Origin: Adiantum capillus-veneris
Lineage: Eukaryota > Streptophyta > Polypodiopsida > Polypodiales > Pteridaceae
Reading direction: 5' to 3'
Assembly: GCA_014529385.2 (NCBI GenBank)
Contig: CM043962.1
Span: 51,183,405-51,247,404 of the forward strand
DNA length: 64,000 nucleotides
Shown here: positions 1 through 10,974 of the stretch, piece by piece
Position numbering within the stretch: the stretch's first letter is position 1
Layout of the letters: each line of letters starts with the position of its first letter
Program-made: the position numbers and the translations under genes
Notes under the pieces: generated by a model
Told to the model about the DNA's origin: nothing
Seen by the model: the letters and a program-made list of their open reading frames with translations, nothing else
The model's database searches: none

Positions 1-264
1 CAATAAGTAGACCACTCTCGCCGACGAGAGTGGGGCCTTCGGAGGAGGGTTTTACAAAGTCTCTGGTGTCGTATCTCTCTTCTCTCTCTATCTCTCAGTC
101 TCATACACTTGCATGCACAGTGTCCATTCACTTTGTTGTGATCATAGCACTTTCCATTAAGAACGGAAGGCTCTCCCTTCCCAAAGAACTAAAAGGAATC
201 TTGAGCACAGTTTGGAGCACTCATCTTGAGCAAAGCGCAAACAATCATTCCGCTGCACCTAACA
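1..264 (+). mobile_element. 3' end of a B-family LTR, cut by the window edge
   Basis: The sequence aligns by eye with the last ~260 bases of both LTRs of element B (25590-25849 and 28640-28889), including the GAGAGTGGGGCCTTCGGAGG block and the final CCGCTGCACC..ACA. The copy ends at 264 in ACA. No tRNA primer site follows it, so it is either a 3' LTR or a solo LTR. The 5' part lies outside the window. Confidence 0.8.
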
Positions 265-798
265 AATTGCCAAGAAGCTTCAGCCTCTAACTCTTTGCTT
301 GGAAAGAGATGCTGGCCATCGCTTTCATGCCCTGCATATTATATTGCTCCACAAGACCTCTTATGCATTAGCGTTTCAAATCACTGGATCTCTGTGCATT
401 GCCAACAACATTTCAAAACGCTCTTAAAAACTGCCACGCTGGAGGGGTCACCTGTTGGCGTCTCAGAATGCTCTACAGAAGAGAGGGCGTAATGCCCCTA
501 TTACCCGCCAACATTTCAGAATGCCTATGATTCCTCTGCTCTACTTCCTTTTGCTATAAAACGCTGCAATAGGGATAGCTTGCCAATTTTTTGCCTTGCG
601 TTTTAAAACACCATTACACACAGCTCCAGATGCTTTGCTGTGCTTGCGTTTTTGAATGCCGTTGCACACAAGGTTTTTCTCCTCGCCGCTTCTTCTTCCC
701 TCGCCTGTTGATATGCGACCAAACATGCTGCAAGGCCTCTTCGAATCCTCTTCTCCTCTAGGCCACCTTGCTCGCTCAAGGTCATGGAGCACACTCAA
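265..798. other. Unassigned stretch
   Basis: No recognisable coding region. Short open frames on both strands show no known motif. The part next to 799 would be the internal start of a minus-strand LTR element if the primer site at 799-809 is real. Confidence 0.4.
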
Positions 799-809
799 CT
801 CTGATACCA
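799..809 (-). promoter_or_regulatory. Possible Met-tRNA primer-binding site (minus strand)
   Basis: CTCTGATACCA is the complement of the plant initiator-Met primer site and is followed directly by TGTCAAAG, as expected for an LTR terminus on the minus strand. Confidence 0.5.
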
Positions 810-1187
810 TGTCAAAGACGACGATGCGAAAGCGTAGAGACCAAGGGGAGAAAAAACGAGAGAGAGAGAAAGAGAGAGATACTACTGAACAAACCAACCT
901 TGGCAATGAAATGATGATAATACAATGGGGACTGAGGGTTGCTTATATAGCAACCTTAGTAAATTGCCCTACTTAGACTTTGACAAATAAGTAAAATAAA
1001 GAACTAAAAGCCAAACTAAATAATGGGATCACATTGGGCAGTTCACTTGAGATGCCAAAACTCTATCACTAGGAAGTGTTCTGGCACCCTTGTGAGCGTG
1101 CATGCAGGGCTTGCATGCTTACACAATTTAGAGTTGTTCCAAACTCTATAATTGCACATGACCACAACTAGTGTTCGCTAGGTGTAG
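810..1187 (-). mobile_element. Probable LTR remnant of a minus-strand element (J)
   Basis: It begins TGTCAAAG next to a Met-tRNA primer site and has a TATA-like GCTTATATAGC near 940. There is a GA-rich tract at 845-880. The outer end is not clear because no second copy is present; it may end before the C LTR starts at 1188. Confidence 0.4.
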
Positions 1188-1667
1188 TGTCACGAGCAGG
1201 CACCACGTGCCAACGGAAAAGAACAGATTGGACAGACTTTTAGCACTTCAACAACAACCGAACTTAAAGAGAAAGAGCACACGTGACACGGGAGTGGCGG
1301 AATTCCACCCCAGAGAGTACTGGCCCCAAACCTTGGCACCCCTTTTGGTATTTTTTTATATTACTTGAACTCAGTACAATGCCTGTACTCGCGCTCTACA
1401 CCTTTACCCGGAAGAGTGCTAGAGAATGAGCCCTCTACACATATTTAAAGGCCCTTGGCCTTGAAAAGCAGTTACATGAAAAGGAGTCAAACTCAAAATC
1501 ATATGGCCCCAAAAGCACTAGCGCCCAAAAGCTGCCAGTGTGTTTTGTGGAAATCCGTATAGGTGCCATGTCACCACCAACGAGAAACGCGAAATTTCGT
1601 ATATACTGCCACGGCAGCATGCCACCGCAGATTGCGAAAATCTGTACAGGCTGCTGCCACATCATCA
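1188..1667 (-). mobile_element. Left (3') LTR of element C
   Basis: This 480-bp copy starts TGTCACGAG and ends CATCATCA in plus-strand reading. It matches the split copy 12849-13099 + 28890-29134 along its length (for example TTAAAGGCCCTTGGCCTTG and CACTAGCGCCCAAAAGCTG). The element reads on the minus strand because the Met primer site abuts the right copy. The bases outside the two LTRs (TGTAG and GTTTT) do not form a target duplication, so one end has changed or the pair is not original. It carries a diverged copy of the shared CCGAAAGGGGCGCC motif at 1335-1357. Confidence 0.75.
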
Positions 1668-2510
1668 GGTTGGTTGTAATCCTTTGGTTGACTCAAAAGG
1701 AGTCACATTGTCATAAACAGGTGCCCGCAAAAGTGGTGCTCTAGGATTGACCATTCTAGCACTCGCATCACCTGTTTTACCTGTCATATTTGCATTTTGG
1801 GCATATGGTTGCGAAAAACCAGCCGTACAAAATTGTGTTCCAGGCACTCGAAATTGGCCATAGGCATCGTGAGAACCTGGTTGAACACCCATGTTCCCGT
1901 ACATAGGGTTACCCATGCCTGTTTGCATTGTCCCGAACACATTCCCTAGCATATAACGTGTGGAAGGTTTAGCCATAGCTTGAAACACTGAACCACCTCC
2001 AAAATAATCAGGGTATGAAGTAGGTAAGGGAAAGGTATGATGCATAGCTTGTTCATTACTCCCTTGACCATTCACAAACGGTTCCTATCCAGCTAAAGCA
2101 AATTGCTTGGGATTAATGGACACCGTTGGTTGCTCAACCACATGGGCTTTCCCTCGAGCATCAGGAGTCCTCTGTGCATTGGAAATCTCCTTTTTTTGCA
2201 ACGGCTCAGTCATACCTTGGGTCGGAGCTTGAAAACCCTGTGTCGGAGCCTGTAAATCCTATGTAGGAGCCTGTAAGAACTCCTACATCCTTGAGTTGTT
2301 AGCCAAATTGCTGAAACATTTCCATGCAACTACGCAATTGAGCTCTGAACAACGTGTTCTCTTCTTGAAGAGTTGAAGGAACTTTCTCCGTGCCACGTGA
2401 GGAAGATCCCTCTTCAGGTATTTGTGCTCTCTTCTTTGCCATAACGACAAGCTTTGTGTTGCTTTCACCCACGAAAATCCACGGTGCACTTTTTGAGGAA
2501 AAAGTAACTA
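1668..2510 (-). pseudogene. Low-complexity gag-like ORF of element C
   Basis: On the minus strand a frame starting near 2445 (MAKKRAQIPEEGSSSRG) has a short helical stretch (LQEENTLFRAQLRSCMEMF), then three QAPTQG-type heptads, then a Gln/Gly/Met/Asn-rich tail with repeated GN and YG pairs (about 2075-1668). The frame has at least one stop after QQFG and a frameshift near the heptads. It runs directly up to the 3' LTR, so no room remains for protease, RT or integrase. I recognise no conserved domain. Its place inside C suggests a structural Gag-like or disordered protein of a non-autonomous element. It could also be only the N-terminal remnant of a larger gag. Confidence 0.45.
2215..2280 (-). 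repeat. 21-bp tandem repeat, three copies
   Basis: Three head-to-tail ~21-bp units with the core GTCGGAGCCTGTAAA. In the minus coding frame each unit gives a QAPTQGF-like heptad, so the array lengthens the C protein in whole codons. Confidence 0.7.
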
Positions 2511-2527
2511 TCCCGTGGATGGAACAA

Positions 2528-3785
2528 TATACCGTCCTCTACACCGTAGAGCCAATTTAAACACCTATTAACTTTACACAGAGCATTGTGAACAAAAGAG
2601 AACACAGATGCGTCCAACAATTAGAATGTCACTGTGCAAACAAGACCGACACCCTGTAGGGCCCCAAAGACTGGCGCCCCTTTCTGTATTCAATTGAAAG
2701 TAGATGATCCGAACACTTAGACCAAACTCTCACAAAGCTGTCCAAACCTGACGAGGGCTGAAAACGCGGGTTTCCAACCTAATTTCGGTAGCATAACGGT
2801 ACTAGAATCCCTGTAGGTCAAAAGTACCTATCTAGGACGGATTCCCTCGCAATTTAGAAGCTTTTTGATGAGCTATATTAGGATTTCAGCGTGCTGTATT
2901 TCCCTGTTTTGCCACTTTCGGGTGCCCAAAACCTTGTGCATGCATCGCAAGGCTTTCTCGAGGCTCCCCTCGTGTTCCCTTGCAGTTAAGTGTGAAACCC
3001 TAAACCTGCAGAAAAACATAGCAAGCTATAATTCTCTGTTTTGGATCGTTTTTAGCGGAACGAACACGTCTACGCGTGTCCCAAGGGCTCCTGCATGCAA
3101 TGGGACAACTCCCTTGAAAATTGGACGAGTTTGCACGTGAGAAAAATCTCCAAATCCGCAATCTTTCGCGGTGGAACTGTGCGTACCTGTGGGGGATTAG
3201 CAATTAGCTAATCCGCTTCTTGTTCAAAAGGCCCTTGCCTTGGCAAACGTGCATAAAACCCTTAGACTAATCATCGCGCTACATGAGACAAGGAGAAGGC
3301 AAGCTTCAATGCAAGCTTTCCATTAAAGCTGTAAACCTGCACCCACTACTCATACACACTCTGTAGATCACTTATGGAGCAAAAATTTGCCCCCAACCTC
3401 AAATTGGGCGCCCCCTCTTATGCAAACTCGGAAAATCAGCCATAGACCGCCAAGTGTCCAGTTTGTCCCTTTTGAGATAATTCCCTGGTTCCCACCTACT
3501 TATAAGGTTGTAAGTGACTTGCCGAGTGGCCCAAATACCTCTTGGCTCACACAAGCTTCCATATTCATCAGAATTTAGTGCTAATTGGCCGGATTAGTCT
3601 CAAACTGAACGAGCTAGACTCTCGATGTGAGAAACGTGCTCGGCCGCAACCGTTTCACACTGGCCATGCAATGTCCACTTGCACCTTTTCAAGGGTTCCG
3701 ATGAAAACAAGTAAAAATAAAATAAATTAAAATATGTAGTACATCTTTAAAGAAGGCAACATGAAAAGTACACCTAATGGTGACA
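2528..3785 (-). mobile_element. Solo LTR of family E (copy E1)
   Basis: It aligns with E2 (32149-33490) from TATA.CCG to GGTGACA, through AACTTTACACAGAGCA, CGAGGGCTGAAAACGC, GGGGGATTAGCAATTAGC and CACTTGCACCTTTTCAAGG. The shared LTR motif at 2673-2690 points to minus orientation. No primer site, polypurine tract or coding region is attached, so it is a solo LTR. A clean 5-bp target duplication is not visible here. Confidence 0.75.
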
Positions 3786-3988
3786 CAAGCATCTCTCCGG
3801 ATTCGTTCAGTCGGTCCCAATTTCTCCCAGGGATAGGTGCTTGGGAGTAAGGGCTGTTTTGTGGCTGTGCCCAGCCAATGTGAGGTTGTTCTTTCATTTC
3901 GGGTCGTGTCCAGCCATGTCTAGCTCGGGTTTTGGCTCAGTTCCATGGCCATCAGGCTCCTGCATGCTGGGGATATTTTTCCCAACCT
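3786..3988. other. 203-bp spacer between two solo LTRs
   Basis: Nothing recognised. It may be a piece of element C or an older insertion. Confidence 0.4.
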
Positions 3989-5449
3989 TGCTATCTATCC
4001 TTTTTGTTGATTTCTTTCTTATTATTTATTTATTTTCACTTTTTGGAAACACCCCTCGGGAAATCTAACTGCCCTACATTGCATAGCTAGTGTGGAACTG
4101 TTCAGAGGGAGTCCAGGCCTGAGGGCAAGAGAGCACTAAGGTTGGACAAGGACTATGGTTAGCCAAAGTGGGGTCATTGACTAGCCAAAGTGGAATCCTT
4201 TGCTACAGAGGCTACATTTTAGTTCTAGGTGTGGCTGCAGTGTACAAAGGGGGGTCAGATGACTTAGAAAGATACAATGGCAGTATCTCCTAAAATTTAG
4301 GGAACTGCTATTTTGGGACCTAAAAATGTGTTCGCGTCATTATCTTCGGAATGACAAGGGGAACATTTTATTACTCTGTCGCGAAGCCAACTGGGCAACC
4401 GGTCGGGAGATTTTTAGGCGGCAACCCCGAAATGGGAAATGGCCTGTAAATGTGCCAAGTGGCACATTTTTGTGGACTTTCCTCATGCATGAAGAAGTGG
4501 CGCTGATTTTAGAGAAGAGAGGCTCATTTTGCAGTTTCTGTCACAGGTTGAGAGCTATGGAGTGCTTCCTTTACCTCTTATGTACAGTGCGGTGCCAGGA
4601 GTGATGCCCTGCACGCTACGCACTGCCCTCTCTCTCCCCTATGGCAGTATGTTATGCCCCTCTAGTGGGCTTTTCAATTGACCAATGTACAGTTGTGTGG
4701 GTTCATGCGCGATTGCCGAGGCAAGAACCTCTTGCACAGGTACTGGATTAGCTAGCGGCTAATCCCCCGCAGGTACAGGTGAATTCGGAGAGGTTTCACG
4801 TGCGAAATCTTGTCCGATTCAAAGGGCAAGTAGCCCTACAGGTGCGGGAGCTCGAGGACTTGCTACGGATGCGACCGGCACGCAAAACGGAACCCGAAAC
4901 AGTGAATTACAGCCTGCTGTGTATTTTTGCAGGTTTAGGGTTTTGGCCCTAAACGGACCCTAATACCCCCAAGAGGTTCGGGGAAGCGAGGGGACCGCTG
5001 TACAGGTGATCTGGCGCATTTTCATGGCAGAAATCAGAGAATTCAGCGTGCTGCAGATTCTCGCCAGGTTTTGCAAAGTGTCTGTATGCATCGGGAAAGT
5101 CATCCAATGCGTGGGGATACTGACTGTGAAGGGTCCTAGTACAGTTATGCTGCCGAAAACGGGCCAGAACAGTTGAAATCCAGCCAAGATTGTGCGAGGC
5201 AGCTTGTAGGGAACCACAGCTTTTATTCCCTCTGTTAAAGAATAAAGAAATACCGAAAGGGGCGCCTAATTTAGGGGCCAGTCTGGTGTCGGTCTTCTGG
5301 TACAGGTGCAATCTAGCAGCCTGTATCCCTTTCCCCTTTTGTTGTGTCTTGAAAGTACAGGTAAAGTGGGCGACAAATTAAATGGGTGAAAGCAAATAAG
5401 GTTTAAGTCTAAGGTCTACCGCCCTTTTTGGATTAACAGGCCGGTTTCA
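3989..5449 (+). mobile_element. Solo LTR of family F (copy F1)
   Basis: This is the reverse complement of F2 (35190-36652). It begins TGCTATCTATCC and ends GGCCGGTTTCA, so it has the usual TG..CA ends. The two copies share many long blocks, for example CCTGCATTGCATAGCTAG-type and AACTGTACATTGG-type blocks, and GTGTCGGTCT after the conserved motif at 5244-5266. No internal element sequence is attached. The open frames inside it are not credible genes. Confidence 0.75.
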
Positions 5450-6104
5450 GGCCCACCTACTTGGTCTCTGTCAGGTATATAGGCAGGGGATGTTCACCTT
5501 AGGAGAGCAGTTGTGTGCAGTGCTGTGGGGGCAGGAGGCCCCCATGACGAACGTGGATCTGCTCCTCTCGTATGGCTGCACCATGACGGAAGTGCTCAGC
5601 ATGATAGCGCTGGCACCCCTAGAGGGCAGCCCCAACAGGCTAGCACGGGTGATGGGCAGGAGGGGTAGATCTGTCCAACATTCCTACTTGCAGCCTTGGG
5701 GTTTTCCCTCATGCCAATGCCCAACGTTTTTGGCAGCACTCAGCCGAGCGTTTTCCTCATGGGCAGCAGGGGATCAGGCTAGCGTTTTCCACAGCATCCC
5801 TGGCATTTTCTCCTTCCCAATGCAGATGCATGGAAGCCACATCATAGGGCAGCACCGATCCGGTTACTTCTCCCTTCAGATCAACCTTCCTACCAGGAGG
5901 AGATCCCGCCAGAGCCTCCGTTCCATAGGATGCTAGGGCAGCCCATGACGAGACCGTACCAGTGGTCTCGTGTGCAGGACCAATTGGCAGTGTCAGTAGC
6001 AGTTGCAGTTGTGTGTGTCCTTGGGTCTATCCATTTGCATGTCAGTTCTATGCCGGATCACCCTTGGTCACTTGTATGAGCAGATTATTATAAGCATGGA
6101 GAGC

Positions 6105-6136
<32 letters not shown>

Positions 6137-6166
6137 TTCTCAGATTTATCATCATTTCCTGTCTCT
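5450..6166 (-). mobile_element. Probable internal leader of element C
   Basis: By position this lies between the C primer site and its gag-like ORF, interrupted by A on one side and F1 on the other. It has no coding signal. Around 5730-5830 it contains several GCGTTTTCC/AGCGTTTTCC words resembling those in the LTR of B, so an old LTR may be included. A CT array lies at 6105-6132. Confidence 0.35.
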
Positions 6167-6171
6167 CTCTA

Positions 6172-6321
6172 TGTCACAAAGTGATGACATGGCTACGGAC
6201 AGCAGAAACCCTAATTTCTGCCAAAAACCTTAAAAAAACCTGTAAACTTTTGGGATATTTTTGAGCGACGCAAATCTCAGCTTTTGGCAAAAAAAAAGCA
6301 TAATTGCTTTTTATTGCTCTC

Positions 6322-6413
<92 letters not shown>

Positions 6414-6784
6414 TGGTTTTGCTTTCAGAAACTCTCTATGAGAGAGGGAAAAGAGCTTTTGCTTTAAGGGCTTTTAATTTTGAAGCTTTTGGGGCTCTGC
6501 TTTTGGGCATCCCTTGTAACCTTTAAATTACTGGTGAGGGCCTCACTTCTCAGAGCATCTGGACGCAGAGTCTGAGAGTGAAACCCTAACCGCTCTCTTG
6601 TACTTTGATGATTGATTAATACAAAAAGAAATACCGAAAGGGGCGCCAGTCTTTGGGGCCAATATCTCTAAGCACAGAACTCCGCCGGGCCAGTGCAAAT
6701 TTATTGTGATCTGTGAATTGTTTGAAGTGGTTATTTGGTGTTGTCGTGATTGATTCTTGACTTGGAGTGTCCAAGTCTGTTACA
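6172..6784 (+). repeat. 5' LTR of element A
   Basis: 613 bp, TG..CA. It contains a GA array (6325-6411), the conserved motif GAAATACCGAAAGGGGCGCC (ending 6647) followed by AGTCTTTGGGGCC, and ACCCTAACCGCTCTCTTGTA upstream of the motif. It differs from the 3' LTR by a handful of substitutions plus GA-array length. Confidence 0.92.
6325..6411. repeat. (GA)n microsatellite inside the LTR of A
   Basis: About 43 uninterrupted GA units. The 3' LTR has a shorter array at 12289-12358, so the array has changed length since insertion. Confidence 0.95.
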
Positions 6785-6785
6785 G

Positions 6786-6797
6786 TGGTATCAGAGC
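6786..6797 (+). promoter_or_regulatory. Met-tRNA primer-binding site of A
   Basis: TGGTATCAGAGC, one base after the LTR end. It is complementary to the 3' end of plant initiator-Met tRNA. Confidence 0.9.
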
Positions 6798-6856
6798 ACG
6801 GCCAATTTCTTTTCTACGGGAAATCCGATCCCCGAATTTTTTTTTCTGCGGCACCT

Positions 6857-8419
6857 ATGGCTTCGGGCAATGATCAGTCGACTCCCTCTGCATCTGGAGA
6901 TGCGGGCTGGGATCACAATGAAGATTCAGACAGAGTATGGCCCGCCTCGGCCTACTCAGGCGGAGCAAAGAGAGATGGAGCGTCGTCAATTGATTGGTGA
7001 TGCAACAAAGATGATGCTCAATTTTGCCAAGGACCCAAAGATGGAAAAATATATGAACCAGACCTCTTTGGAAGAGGTACAGATGGAGTGGCAAAGAACC
7101 ACACACCACTCCCGAAACCCGCTCTCAAGAAATCTTCTGTCTCCAAGAAATATACGGAGAAGGAACTGGAGAACGTGGTTAATGCACGGATTGCTTAGCT
7201 TTTCGATGTGCAAAAGAAGGACAAAAAGCACGGCAAAAAGCAGAAGAAAGGCACTGACTTCCCGGGATATTTGGGTCGTCCGTCGACATTTGACAAGGCA
7301 AAGAAATTGAAGAAGCGCATCAAGTTTGAAGACCTACCCAATTCTTCTTCTTCTTTTTCTGACAGTTCTTCTAGCTCTTCAAACTCGAGCGAAGAAGACA
7401 GGAAAAGCAAAAAGCGAAGCAAGCAACAACGCTTCGGAAAGGGCAAGAAAAAGGCAAGGAAGTCTAAGTCTCGCCCAGTGAGTGACACTTCTACAGAGGA
7501 CTCGTCTACGGACAGTTCAGACTCTGACAACGGAAACTTTTATGCGAACAAGAAGAATTTTTACAAAGCTAACTAGTATGACTTTCTCGAAGATAAAAGC
7601 AAGAAAGTCCGAGAGTTTAAGGAAGGTGGCCACTCGATCGAGTTTGATACTTTTTCAGGATACTCAAATGCTTCGAAGGCTTTGTCTTTTATACAGCAGT
7701 TTGACATCGCTTTCGCGGGAGGACGCTATTCAGAGCACTCCAAGATTCTGAGAGCTACCTCTTACTTTAAGGGGAATGCTCGTACTTGGTGGTCCACGCT
7801 TCTTTTAAACAAGACTGCGCCAGTTAAATGGCTGAAATTTAAGAAGCTTTTTATTTCTTCTTGGTTGACGCAAGAATATGAATGAGATATACGAGCTGCT
7901 TGGAACCATCTTCGGATGACCAAGAAAGATACAATCAATGCTTATTGTGAAAGATTCTGGACCTCTTTTCTACCCGCCTCTTCCTTCAAGAAGATCTAGT
8001 TCAGAGAACAGATTGAGCGGTTTACCTTGGGTCTACCTACAAAGATTCGAGATCACTGCTTGGAACACAAGTCAGCTTCTATTCAGGAGTTGATGAGTCA
8101 TGTGAAGCAGGGCTTTGCCATTCACTCTGGCAGTCTGACCTACCCCACAGATGAGGCCATGACACAACGAGCCGAACAGACTTCTCGAAATGAAAGTAGA
8201 AGGAAAAAGAGCAACCCAGAGAAGAAGGATGCACGACCCAAGCTTACTCCTCAGGAGAAAGCTCGCTTCATCAGGGAGGGGAAGTGCTTTGGATGCGGGG
8301 AACATGGACATATCTCCGCGAAGTGTCCTAAACAGGCACCGAAAGAACAGAATGATAAGAACGACGACAGGCCTGAGAGTTCGAGAGCAGCTGAGGAACG
8401 TGGCAGAAAAGGCAGATAG
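6857..8419 (+). pseudogene. gag of element A (broken)
   Basis: The likely start is ATG at 6857 (MASGNDQS). After two frameshifts (near 6910 and 7095) the frame runs with a Lys/Ser/Asp-rich region (7208-7576, poly-Ser tracts), then a retrotransposon Gag core (7600-8110) with the ARTWWSTL, WLKFKKLF and YCERFWTSF-type segments. A CCHC zinc knuckle CFGCGEHGHISAKC follows at 8287-8328. Stops interrupt the same frame at about 7195, 7574, 7883, 7998 and 8417; four are TAG and one TGA, and several look like former CAG or CGA codons (for example KI-stop-FREQ). Gag would package element RNA in cytoplasmic particles. This copy cannot make a full protein. Confidence 0.85.
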
Positions 8420-8924
8420 AAAAGCAAAACTGGTATCACATGGCGTGGGACCTGCACCGAATCTAATGAATGAAAGTACAAACTTTGCCGCTTTTTGGGG
8501 CAAAGTGAAGGATCAGGAAGCTCTTTTAAAGGAGCCAAGGCCAACTTCTTTTCACTTGGAATTGGCGGCTCGATTTGGAATTACGCCCGACAGACTAAAG
8601 CCTAGGGCGGAGGTAGTTTGATTGGCACTCGGAAGGGATGTTGCCATTACACCGAGCATTGGCAAACTTCGTTTGCAATGACAGGGGTGTTCAGGGCACG
8701 CGAGTGACGTTCTACTCAGGATCCCTTCGTACCACAAGAACTACGCCGTGGTTGACTACCGGGCCGAGAGAGCGACTTTGATAAATGAAGGGCTTAGAAA
8801 ATGTACTTGATGAACTTCAGTTTCTTACTCATTCTTTTGGGAGAGAACTTAACGATGGATAAAGGTTGAATATGTTTTGACCTGATCAAAAGAACGCCAA
8901 GATTTTTCTCCACACTCATGCTGA
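8420..8924 (+). pseudogene. Aspartic protease region of A, catalytic motif missing
   Basis: Between the gag knuckle and RT a short segment reads FHLELAARFGITPDRLKPRAEVV (8550-8618) in pieces and later YAVVDYRAERATL (8740-8780), which are the flanks expected around a gypsy protease. No D[ST]G triplet is present before the LELAARFG segment, so the catalytic part seems deleted. Several stops follow. Assignment rests on position and on the weak similarity of these flanks. Confidence 0.5.
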
Positions 8925-9488
8925 TTGCTTTTCAGAGGGCCTGAAGATCAAACCATTGATCTGATACCTGGAAGCACGCCACCGAACCGGCCACCTTACC
9001 GTGTGAGCCGAGTACAGAATGAAAAGATTATGAACCCAGTGAAAGACCTCTTGGAAAAGGGTCTTGTCCAACAAAGTACTTCACCGTATTGCTCTCCACT
9101 GTTGTTAGATTTGAAGATAGACGGATCTTGGAGAATGTGCATCGATTATAGAACTCTCAACAAAATCACCATCAAGAGCAGATTTCCGATTCCTAGGATC
9201 GATGATATACTTGACAGGTTACAGGAATCCTCGTGCTTTAGCAGGATTGACTTGAAGAGTGGATATCACCGAATCGCGCCGGGAGACGTCTACAAGGCAG
9301 TCTTTCGGAAGACTTTTGGGTTATTTGAGTTTTTGGTGATGCCTTTTGGCTTAACCAATGCTCCTACGACATTTAACCGGATGATGGATAGGATTTTTCG
9401 AGAGTACAAGCTATTTGTTGGCACTTTCTTTGATGATATCATTGATTTCTCCAAGAATGAAGCAGAACACAGAGATCTTATGCTTTAG
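8925..9488 (+). pseudogene. Reverse transcriptase of A
   Basis: The frame has the RT motifs in order: GLVQQSTSPYCSPLLL, RMCIDYRTLNKIT, IPRIDDILDRL, FSRIDLKSGYH, FLVMPFGLTNAPTTF and the catalytic FFDDI (near 9430). It stops at 9486-9488 just after AEHRDLML. Compared with relatives, about 20 codons between this point and the GHFVSATGV segment (9505) are missing, so the RT-RNase H connection is broken by a small deletion as well as a frame change. RT would copy element RNA into DNA from the Met-tRNA primer. Confidence 0.9.
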
Positions 9489-9502
9489 AGATACATTATT
9501 TT

Positions 9503-10140
9503 TTGGGACACTTTGTCTCAGCAACAGGAGTGCAAATGGATCCGGCCAAGATAGACACTATCCGTGATTGGCCCGATTTGAAGAATGTCCATGAAGTTGC
9601 AAGCTTCTTGGGATTGTGTTCGTACTACAGACGGTTCATTCGAAAGTTTGCAAAGGTTGCTTCCCCTTTTGCATATCTTGATACAGAAAGGAGTTCCTTT
9701 CTCGTGGGGATCCACAGAGGTGACTGCCTTTCAGACATTGAAAGAGAAATTGACTACAGGACCAGATTTGACTTTGCCGGACTTGCAGAAGTCATTTGAA
9801 GTATTTTGTGATGCTTATGGTTGTAGTTTGGGTGCGGTCTTGATGCAAGAAGGCCATGTCATTGCTTACGAGAGCCGATTGTTCTCTAGGCCGGAGATGA
9901 CAGCACAGATTTATGAGAAAGAGCTTTTGGCGGTTATCCATGCTCTTACTCAATGACGGCATTACCTGCTCGGAGCGGATTTTACTGTCTTTACAGACCA
10001 TCAGAATTTGCGCTACTTCTTGTCACAGAAGCAGCTTTCGGAAAAGCAGATGCGGTGGGCGAACTTCTTGTCACAGTTTCACTTCCAGATTGTCCATGGG
10101 CAGGGACAAAAGAATGTGGTGGCAGATGCTTTGTCTCGGA
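9503..10140 (+). pseudogene. RNase H domain of A
   Basis: It starts in one frame (GHFVSATGVQMDPAKI, ASFLGLCSYYRRFI) and shifts near 9700 to the frame with FEVFCDAYGCSLGAVLMQ, IYEKELLAVIHAL and, after a TGA at 9953-9955 where Trp is usual, FTVFTDHQNLRYF and VADALSRK. The D (CDAYG), E (YEKEL) and D (FTDHQ) residues are all visible. It would remove the RNA strand during cDNA synthesis. Confidence 0.85.
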
Positions 10141-10970
10141 AGCCGTTGGTTCTGGCTATTTCCGCGATACATCATAGGAGCTTCGAGGATATGGTCGATC
10201 AGTATGCCACAGATACAGATTTTGCAGATATTGTCACACGGATACGGGATGGGGAGACAGTAGCTGGATACTCCCTTCGGGAAGGCTACTTGATGAAAAA
10301 GACTATGTTGTGCGTTACACAACCGTTGAGGGAAAAGGTTATGACTGAATGCCACTGTCCACCTTTTACGAGTTACCGCGGCATTGCTACCACCATGAAG
10401 GGAGTAGAGAGATACTTCTTTGGGCCGAGACTCAAAAAGGATGTGGAAGAGTTTGTGTGCAGTTGCTTAGTATGCCAGAAGGTCAATTTTGACAGGCATA
10501 AGGCACAGGGATTATTAAAGCCTTTACCCATACCCACCCGCCCTTGGAAAAGTATTGAAATGGATTTCATTTTTAATCTCTCGAGAACACAGAAAGATCA
10601 CGATGATTTTCCGATTACATGGCACGTCTGAGACGATTGTCTCCGACAGAGACCCCAGATTTATGAGTTTGTTTTGGAAGGCAATTTGGGAGAACATTGG
10701 CACGCAGTTGCAGTTCTCGTCATCGTTCCACTTACAGACTGATGGGCAATTTGAGATTGCCAATTCAATGATTTTAGATTTATTGAAGTCTTGTATCTCG
10801 GATCAGAAGATTTAATGAAAAAAGAACTTACCTTTTGTGGAATTTGCCTACAATAACACGATACACTCTTTGACGGGGAAGATGCCATGTGAGATTGTTG
10901 AAAGTGCTGCGAAGGTTCCATCCTCCCTGAGCACGAAAGATTAGATATTTAAAGCGGATGAACATTCGCG
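10141..10970 (+). pseudogene. Integrase zinc-finger and core of A, with internal deletion
   Basis: The N-terminal finger region runs from 10320 to 10490 and ends in CSCLVCQKVNFDRHK; the second His expected before RGIATT is a Tyr. The core begins with SIEMDFIFNL (first Asp) and then jumps near 10605 to HGTSETIVSDRDPRF (second Asp) and FHLQTDGQFEIAN (Glu). The ~35 codons that normally separate the first two catalytic regions are absent and the frame changes there. A stop at 10813-10815 and others follow before the frame resumes at 10975. Integration function is therefore lost. Confidence 0.85.
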
Positions 10971-10974
10971 AGAT

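Noticed and set aside
5490-5936. 148-codon plus-strand frame
   Set aside because: It lies in presumed C leader or LTR relic sequence and has no recognisable domain.
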